In this document: positions 61,101-64,000 of the stretch, piece after piece
Layout: every line of letters starts with the position of its first letter
Numbering within the stretch: the first letter of the stretch is position 1
Origin: Galaxea fascicularis
Lineage: Eukaryota > Cnidaria > Anthozoa > Scleractinia > Euphylliidae
Assembly (NCBI GenBank): GCA_948470475.1
Contig: OX419346.1
Coordinates: forward strand, 1,435,151 to 1,499,150
Reading direction: 5' to 3'
DNA: 64,000 nucleotides
The notes under the pieces: model-generated
Told to the model about the DNA's origin: nothing
Database searches by the model: none
The model's input: only the letters and a program-made list of their open reading frames with translations
Position numbers and translations under genes: made by a program

Positions 61101-62871
61101 CCACTGTGTACCTTAAGTAAACTCTTCATCAAAACATTGTTAAAGAGGATAAGGAACTGTTTGTGATATACATGTACATATACAGCTGTAGATACATGTA
61201 CACATCATGGTGAAGTTTGCCCAAGTATTACTATGAGCACATCGTACAGTGTACAGAACAGTGTTTATGCAATGATAACTTTACTTACGGGCCATGGGGG
61301 GATCATTAGGAATTAGGGCCAAGATCAACCTACCAGCTGGAGAAGACTAGTAGTCAAACCAATCCGGCAAAACTAAAAGATAGGAATGTAGAGCGAAGGT
61401 CAAGGTACAAGTAGAGTCACAAAAAAGAACCTACCTGTGTGTCCAACTAACCCAAGTCTTTTTGCCATCTTGCCAAGTTTTCAAAACTTTAGAATCATTC
61501 TCGGAGTAAATCTTGGCTGCGATGCCATAGGTAACGACATCAGCTTTTACTGGTTCAGTGTCCGTGGGAAAAAGGTTGTACTCCAGGTGATAATAGTAAT
61601 GAGGTTTAGGTGCCTCAAACAGTTTACGTTTTCCCTTCAAAGGAGCTATACCCCGTATTACTGGCTTTGGCAATTCAATATCATCTATTCAAATGCAAAA
61701 AACAAAAAAAAATTAAACAAAGATGGCACAGAAATCAATGATGGAGAGTAAGAACTATGCTATGAAAAAATTAGTAATTAATTTATTTTCTATTTATTAA
61801 TTTATTTGCTTTGGCAGATTTTCATTACTTTTTTGTTTTTGCATTTCCTGCATGATGCAATCTACCCCTAATACCCCCTGCTAACCACACCCATGCATGC
61901 CTTTCAAATGAACAGTGCATTTTAAGTAGGGGGAGAGGAAGGAAAGTGGGAACCCAGGAGAATAGTGGACAGAATGGGTGCAGGAGGTGGGAGAGGAAAG
62001 CACAAATTAAAAAAGGGCAAGAGGTGGGAGCAACATTAAACAGGGCAGGAGCTAAGGAGAGCATGCATCAGGTACACTACAGGAGAACAGGATACAGGAA
62101 GCAAGATGACCCCCTGTTCCAGTCTCACCACATACATGTACTATTTTTTTCTGAGAGAGCTCTTTTTTTTCAGAGAGCTCTTCTAAGTGGAGCTTTGTTT
62201 TTGCAGTGATCACTCTAATTTTATGATCAACTCAGGAGGTTCCATGTCACATCACAAGGCCTGATTTTGACTGGAAGCCATTATTTCCTATAAATTATGG
62301 TATTTACCCAGGAAGCTCCACTCACCACAAAGTGGTTTTCAGGGAGGTCTTGCATCAGGTTGAATTGGAATTTGAAATGTTGGTTTTTGGGGAGAGGGGA
62401 AAACCGGAGTACCCGGAGAAAAACCTCTAGGACCAGAGTAGAGAACCAACAACAAACTCGTGCCACAATGGTGGGAGGCGAGTGTTCTCACCACTGTGCC
62501 AACCCTGCCCCTATTTGGCTATCCATTAATAATTAGCCCTGAAATTATGCATTAGACCTTGTGTTAAGGGTCTCATAATTTTATGTTAACATTATGTTTA
62601 CTTAGAGAAATGAGTTAGTTCGATTAGCTTTTTGAGTATTCCTCTATTGTGTCTATTTGAAATTGTAGAAATAAAAGAAATGAAATGAAATGAAAACATG
62701 AATTATAAAACGTCCGTGTAACTTGATACGACGAAGTTTAAGTTTTAGCTTTATAATGTATTATTTTCTTAAATGGGACATACCTGATGGAAAAGCCAAA
62801 GCAACAGTAAGTGTAAACGTGACTTTATGGTCTCCTTTTGTTTTGTCCAATTTCTTCTCAGTGACAACCAT
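43171..62871 (-). CDS. CFAP92: CFAP92/KIAA1257-like cilia- and flagella-associated protein, 19 exons, 1248 aa
   Basis: Exons: 62784-62871, 61435-61684, 60787-61037, 54645-54757, 53858-54110, 53376-53682, 52196-52470, 51483-51695, 51177-51304, 50340-50500, 49816-49958, 49204-49394, 48419-48536, 47105-47286, 46321-46473, 45329-45541, 45073-45125, 43998-44546, 43171-43276. All junctions are GT-AG with consistent phase, and they sum to 3747 bases. The N-terminus (KVTFTLTVALAFPS, then YYYHLEYNLFPTDTEPVKAD, KTWVSWTHS and LKIWDTKDKVSPRARFDRP) fits my memory of the DUF4550 region of KIAA1257/CFAP92. Other family-like blocks are NPFTSRDKPWDPYGVAKFDL, KELDIITGFQVLDGQYHVFV and PWKENILHANILKPT. The final exon was chosen because exon 18 ends at a strong donor (CAG|gtgaga) and the next exon continues in phase as LYYKDKETFCRRPIEPL. 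The presumed role is in motile cilia. An LTR retrotransposon occupies intron 3. The gene identity is recalled, not searched. Confidence 0.78.
43780..43880. repeat. Dispersed repeat, terminal piece of an unassigned element
   Basis: The block TACGATCGTCCGGGTGAGTG, then AGTCCTGAGAAGGACTG, GACTGACGTTTCGACAACCT and GCGGAAGTCATCATCAGAGTC is one I recall as very common in anthozoan genomes, possibly the end of a Penelope-like or other retroelement. It lies in the last intron of the CFAP92-like gene. On the minus strand it yields a short frame (TSAQVVETSVNVTTNSPSQD) of the kind often mis-predicted as a gene. Confidence 0.5.
45785..46065 (+). repeat. CCAAT-rich dispersed repeat, copy 2
   Basis: It aligns by eye with 5640-5905 along its length: AGCAATTACTTTGACCAATC, GCCGACGCCAAGCGCGGGAA, TTTTGCTTCTCATTGGTTG, GACCAATCACAGAGCGAAG and CGAATTATTTTTGACGTTCA. 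Several CCAAT/ATTGG pentamers are kept. It is intronic in the CFAP92-like gene. Confidence 0.65.
46540..46735 (+). repeat. tRNA-derived SINE in the CFAP92-like gene
   Basis: The head (46540-46613) has paired ends GACCTCG/CGAGGTC, an A box TAGCTTAGTCGG, a B box GGTTCGATTCC and T arm GTGGG/CCCAC, followed by T-rich sequence at 46619-46628. The body continues CTTTGCCTCGTGTGG, ACTAGGGCTAACGCCCA, CATGGGTTTCTCTTAGCACT, a tail I recall from an abundant coral repeat family. Its reverse strand encodes the frequently mis-annotated string VGIEPTTSRLDLPLLCRLSY. It lies in the intron between exons 14 and 15, antisense to the gene. Confidence 0.7.
47575..47720. repeat. Dispersed repeat, copy 2 (pair with 5290-5490)
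   Basis: Same word order as the first copy: GTACTTTACATCCTAATAAT, GACCACC, ACAGGGTATGAGAATACAGG, AATGGTCACCAGG, GTTGAGTTGATG and ACAAATTCTC. Intronic in the CFAP92-like gene; no open frame. Confidence 0.5.
48909..49064. repeat. 156-bp near-perfect palindromic MITE, copy 2
   Basis: It has the same length and sequence as 17161-17316 apart from about three substitutions near the centre (for example GAGCCTC for GAGGCTC). The arms again pair over about 69 bases. It lies in the intron between exons 12 and 13 of the CFAP92-like gene. Confidence 0.85.
55266..55421 (+). repeat. 5' LTR of the retrotransposon
   Basis: The 156-base LTR starts TGCGCCAGCGG and ends TATCACTGGCG. It is the same, base for base as far as I can read, as 60620-60775. 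No TATA box stands out; the GCATGCGC and TTTAGTAAAG words may belong to the promoter. Confidence 0.9.
55422..55439 (+). other. Primer-binding site
   Basis: TGGTGGCAGCAGTTGGAA begins at the first base after the LTR and has the TGG expected opposite a tRNA CCA end. The matching tRNA was not identified. Confidence 0.6.
55607..60478 (+). CDS. Single-frame gag-pol polyprotein of the LTR retrotransposon, 1623 aa
   Basis: Domain order is gag, protease, reverse transcriptase, RNase H, integrase, as in Ty3/Gypsy. The gag part ends in a zinc knuckle at 271-288 of the form CX2CX8HX4C (CPLCKQAGRNDRHFLSQC), wider than the usual CX2CX4HX4C. The protease site is DTGAE from D365. RT has D752 (SDLTRAFYQIPL) and the motif LADD at 816-819, where most relatives have YxDD or FxDD. 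The RNase H aspartate is D968 (VTDGS). Integrase has H1215/H1220 with C1250/C1253 and the triad D1282, D1339, E1375, which gives the D-D-35-E spacing. The tail from about 1525 is proline-rich. No stop or frameshift interrupts it and no envelope-like domain is seen, so it looks able to encode all mobility functions. Gag and pol are fused in one frame. Confidence 0.92.
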   Translation: MNPRAPKQWSLTKQETITSFEAWRQNLQYILSLDRNFAGFLADGVTWLKKSPGSPRRGLQDDPESVPLASRRTAQQKCTHLELMLGQIANYCPVISRNTIVKNSTSMSSIWQAIRLHFGFQSTGAHFLDFNNITLAPAERPEDLYQRLMSFIEDNLLLANGNISHHGEVPDTDEEMSPTLENLVVLTWLRLVHPDLPSLVKQRYGTELRSKSLASLKPEISQALDSLLEEINNNVDAKILRSTASKFRQPPPRGPYNRSQKAYTKPQVKSCPLCKQAGRNDRHFLSQCTYLPAEDRAFLAKARLASSLDDDDDPTDSDFFCPPDVEEFASSPHSSARVVSRRVSTKQSPHFNAFYHHHSLKLTLDTGAETSMIKASVARSIAAPIVKTSQQALQADGVTPLVVVGETHLTLSRAGKYLTLDALVVEDLDVDVLAGTPFMITNDISVRPAKGQVLIQGSEILAYHPESSASSQAHAVRRTQSYVLRSSAPTTVVLPGEYLELDLPPHIDPDCTLAIEARTDAPSNKCSKVSQLWPQPQIVEAVASRVRLVNDTAEPRTVRRHEHLCQARHTTAVAPSPPVGPHPPPPHPGGSISPHPGFFSDAVAIDPDNILPDTIRKQFREVLQTHDEVFNSAIVGYNGIAGPVQASVNMGPVQPPQRKGRVPQYSRDKLVELQQKFDELEQCQVFRRPEDIGVTVEYLNPSFLVKKPSGGFRLVTAFTDVGRYSKPQPSLMPDVDSTLRTIAPWKYIIKSDLTRAFYQIPLSKASMKYCGVATPFRGIRVYTRSAMGMPGSETALEELMCRVLGDFLQEGCATKLADDLYCGGDTPQELLTNWSRILGALARCNLRLSATKTVICPKTTTILGWIWSQGSLSASPHRVAALATCSPPESVKGMRSFIGAYKVLSRVLPHCSQLMDPLESSLADLQSQDHVQWDANLRQKFSTAQDALLTHKSIVLPRASDQLWIVTDGSVTRRGLGATLYVTRQDRLLLAGFFSSKLRKHQVTWLPCEVEALSIAAAVKHFSPFIIQSKHRACVLTDSQPCVQALQKLCRGEFSASPRVTSFLTTISRYQVILQHLAGTANLPSDFASRNAPECTEPNCQICSFVHESESSVVRGISTQDVLDNTKRLPFTSRPAWFSVQNECPDLRRVCAHLKQGTRPSKKLTNIRDVKRYLNVTSISKDGLLVVQRQQPLSRPIELIVVPRSVLDGLLTALHIKLDHPSKHQLQMVIQRHFFALDMSAAIARVSDSCHTCASLKKFPTSLTSQSSDDPPEVVGVSFAADIIRRCRQFILLLRECATSYTTSCLVPDEKSDTLRDALARLVVGLHPLDGPQAVIRVDPAPGFVSLKNTHALQHLGVSVEVGRVKNTNKNPVAERAVLELEEELLRQEPGGGPVTELSLAIATARLNSRLRSQGLSSRELWTQRNQFSNEQIPINDLQLILAKQKARQANHPFSEAAKGGYRPQAPVPPLQVGDLVYMKSDRNKSRARDRYLIVSIDGEWCFIKKFSGSQLRATSYKVKLAECYTVPHTLPPPSSHSVVPTLDDDECEEIAEQPQPCQQPSAPPDLLRPPSPEPPASSPHHVPHQEDITPADTDHIPVSVPSEPRPQRTRRPPAYLQEYILD
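60605..60618 (+). other. Polypurine tract
   Basis: The run AGAAGAAGAAGAAG lies immediately upstream of the 3' LTR, the position of the plus-strand primer in LTR retrotransposons. Confidence 0.7.
60620..60775 (+). repeat. 3' LTR of the retrotransposon
   Basis: Identical to the 5' LTR over 156 bases. Its right end abuts CTGATCTTTACCTGG, where the minus strand carries the exon 3 donor of the CFAP92-like gene (CCAG|gtaaag). Confidence 0.9.
62330..62520 (-). repeat. Degraded tRNA-like SINE with conserved central block
   Basis: On the minus strand the head reads GGCACAGTGGTGAGAACACT and CGCCTCCCACCATTGTGG, resembling an A-box region. The following B-box part is missing or deleted. The body then has TTGGTTCTCTACTCTGGTCC, GAGGTTTTTCTCCGGGTACT and CCGGTTTTCCCCTCTCC. 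I recall this body from a repeat common in anthozoans. It lies in intron 1 of the CFAP92-like gene. Confidence 0.5.
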
Positions 62872-63443
62872 ATTTGTTATAAAAGCCAGACGCCAAATTC
62901 ACTTTTCTCCGATACGAAAAAAATGCCGAAAATGTACCACAAAAATTGAAAACTTCGATATCCAAGCGAGCGTCTGACAGGCAGTGTATGGCTCAAAATA
63001 ATCTTTCTACGAAGCCCTTTGACTCTGCAAATGTCAATGCACTGGATTCCACGATAAACAAGTGAATATTATTATTAAAGTTCAATGACGTTAGAATACC
63101 GCAACTTTGCTCAGTTCGCGGTTCGAAGAGTCTCACATCCGCGCTTCTAGAATTCAAGAGAACATCACCGGATTTCTTCCATACCACAACAAAAGTTCCA
63201 GTAAGGCCTTTCCTGACCGGTACTTCGGACACAATGCGAGCAATGCGAGAATAGTGTTTTCAGCTGTGAAAATAAAGCTTCCATTCTATTCAATCGTTTG
63301 TTGCCATGTCGTTGCTAGGGAGCCTGTAATGATCTGCGCGTCCGCGTTAGTTGCAGCCAGTGGACATGTCATTTACGCGGGAAAAAAATTCGCATCAAGT
63401 CGTATGAAACTTTCTCCAAGATTTTTTCTGAAATCTGCTAAAT
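62872..63443. promoter_or_regulatory. Putative bidirectional promoter region
   Basis: About 570 bases separate the start codon of the CFAP92-like gene (62871, leftward) from the proposed start codon of the next gene (63444, rightward). Neither 5' UTR is mapped. The arrangement suggests shared control, but no specific element such as a TATA box or X-box could be identified with confidence. Confidence 0.4.
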
Positions 63444-63875
63444 ATGGAAGGTATTTTATGCTTTATTTTAAAGATCAGTATTATCATATTTCGTTTTTGT
63501 TATTGAATAAGTAATTTTCTGAGATACCGTCCAGGAAATTGAAGAAAAATCGTCGTTATAATTATTTGAATCTCATCTAATCTGGGGTTTCGAAATGATC
63601 TTGCCAATTTCAAAACAACTTTAAACATTTAAACTTTGTATCGTTTGCTTTTTAAACCGTAGATCAAGACGATCTTGACATCCTAGCTAGTCTAGCGGAC
63701 AGCGACTTTGAACTACAAGATGATGACGGCCTTGAAGAGGCGCTTTGTTCGTCGAATGTCTCACCGAACACAACATCGAAACCCACCACTGATCAACTTA
63801 CTCAATCACAAATAGGACAACCTTCTGCGGAGACCCCTGGAACCGCGCCTGGTGCTACTGTGGAACAAATGGCAG
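63444..63875 (+). CDS. 5' end of an unidentified acidic protein gene, runs off the right edge
   Basis: Proposed exon 1 is 63444-63450 (ATG GAA G, then gtattt) and exon 2 is 63663-63875, bordered by CGTAG and by GGCAG|gtgaat. Joined, they give MEDQDDLDILASLADSDF and then an acidic DDDGLEEAL stretch, followed by a Ser/Thr/Gln/Pro-rich region to the edge of exon 2, in phase 1. Exon 2 is open in the chosen frame over all 213 bases and is more GC-rich than its flanks, which supports it. Exon 1 is only seven bases and rests on phase and start codon. An acidic N-terminus of this type could belong to a replication or transcription factor (MCM10 came to mind), but I cannot name it. Confidence 0.5.
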
Positions 63876-64000
63876 GTGAATCGTAAACAGCTGATTCCAG
63901 TAGATTACTCCTTTTTTTATCTTCAAACATTGTTTTGGTTTAGTGAGTAAGCAGTTATAAATAAATGTAAATGAAAAAAAAAGTAATGATTAAAAATTAA

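Noticed and set aside
63107..63514. 135-residue plus-strand frame in the interval between the divergent genes
   Set aside because: No domain, atypical composition, and it overlaps the probable promoter and the better-supported tiny exon at 63444.

Overview
The window is eukaryotic nuclear DNA, AT-rich, with spliced genes (GT-AG introns, tiny to multi-kb exons) and many short dispersed repeats. The gene content (an srGAP, a CFAP92-like ciliary gene, UBL4A, an intronless class A GPCR of a divergent kind) and the repeat families (tRNA-derived SINEs, foldback MITEs) look like a cnidarian, most likely a stony coral or other hexacorallian. That taxonomic call is inference from recalled repeat and gene families, not from a search.

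Layout, left to right. 1-2.27 kb: repeats and the 3' flank of UBL4A. 2.27-3.98 kb (-): a four-exon UBL4A/Get5-type gene, with a foldback element about 200 bp upstream of its start codon. 6.07-7.23 kb (-): an intronless GPCR coding exon that lacks the DRY arginine. 7.3-12.9 kb: no convincing gene, two MITE-like repeats. 12.97-31.97 kb (-): a complete 18-exon SLIT-ROBO Rho GAP (F-BAR, RhoGAP, SH3; 1002 aa by my splicing); its introns are filled with foldback elements, a LINE remnant, a hAT-like fragment and a tRNA-like repeat. 32.0-37.4 kb: intergenic. 37.36-41.45 kb (+): a five-exon, 290-aa protein with a centrosomin N-terminal motif and a C-terminal basic/four-cysteine patch. 43.17-62.87 kb (-): a 19-exon, 1248-aa CFAP92/KIAA1257-like gene. 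Its third intron carries an intact LTR retrotransposon (55.27-60.78 kb, + strand) with identical LTRs and a single 1623-aa gag-pol frame. 63.44 kb to the right edge (+): the 5' end of an unidentified acidic-protein gene, divergently arranged with the CFAP92-like gene.

The genes do not form one pathway. UBL4A acts in tail-anchored protein targeting, srGAP in membrane curvature and Rho signalling, the CNN-motif protein probably at centrosomes or membranes, and CFAP92 in cilia. All spliced models were assembled by eye; every exon junction was checked for GT-AG and for reading phase, and the three long spliced genes close without frameshift. Function names rest on remembered family sequences. The most notable items are the apparently very young retrotransposon sitting 11 bp inside an intron next to a splice donor, the CNN-motif protein with its cysteine patch, the DRY-less GPCR, and the abundance of near-perfect foldback elements.
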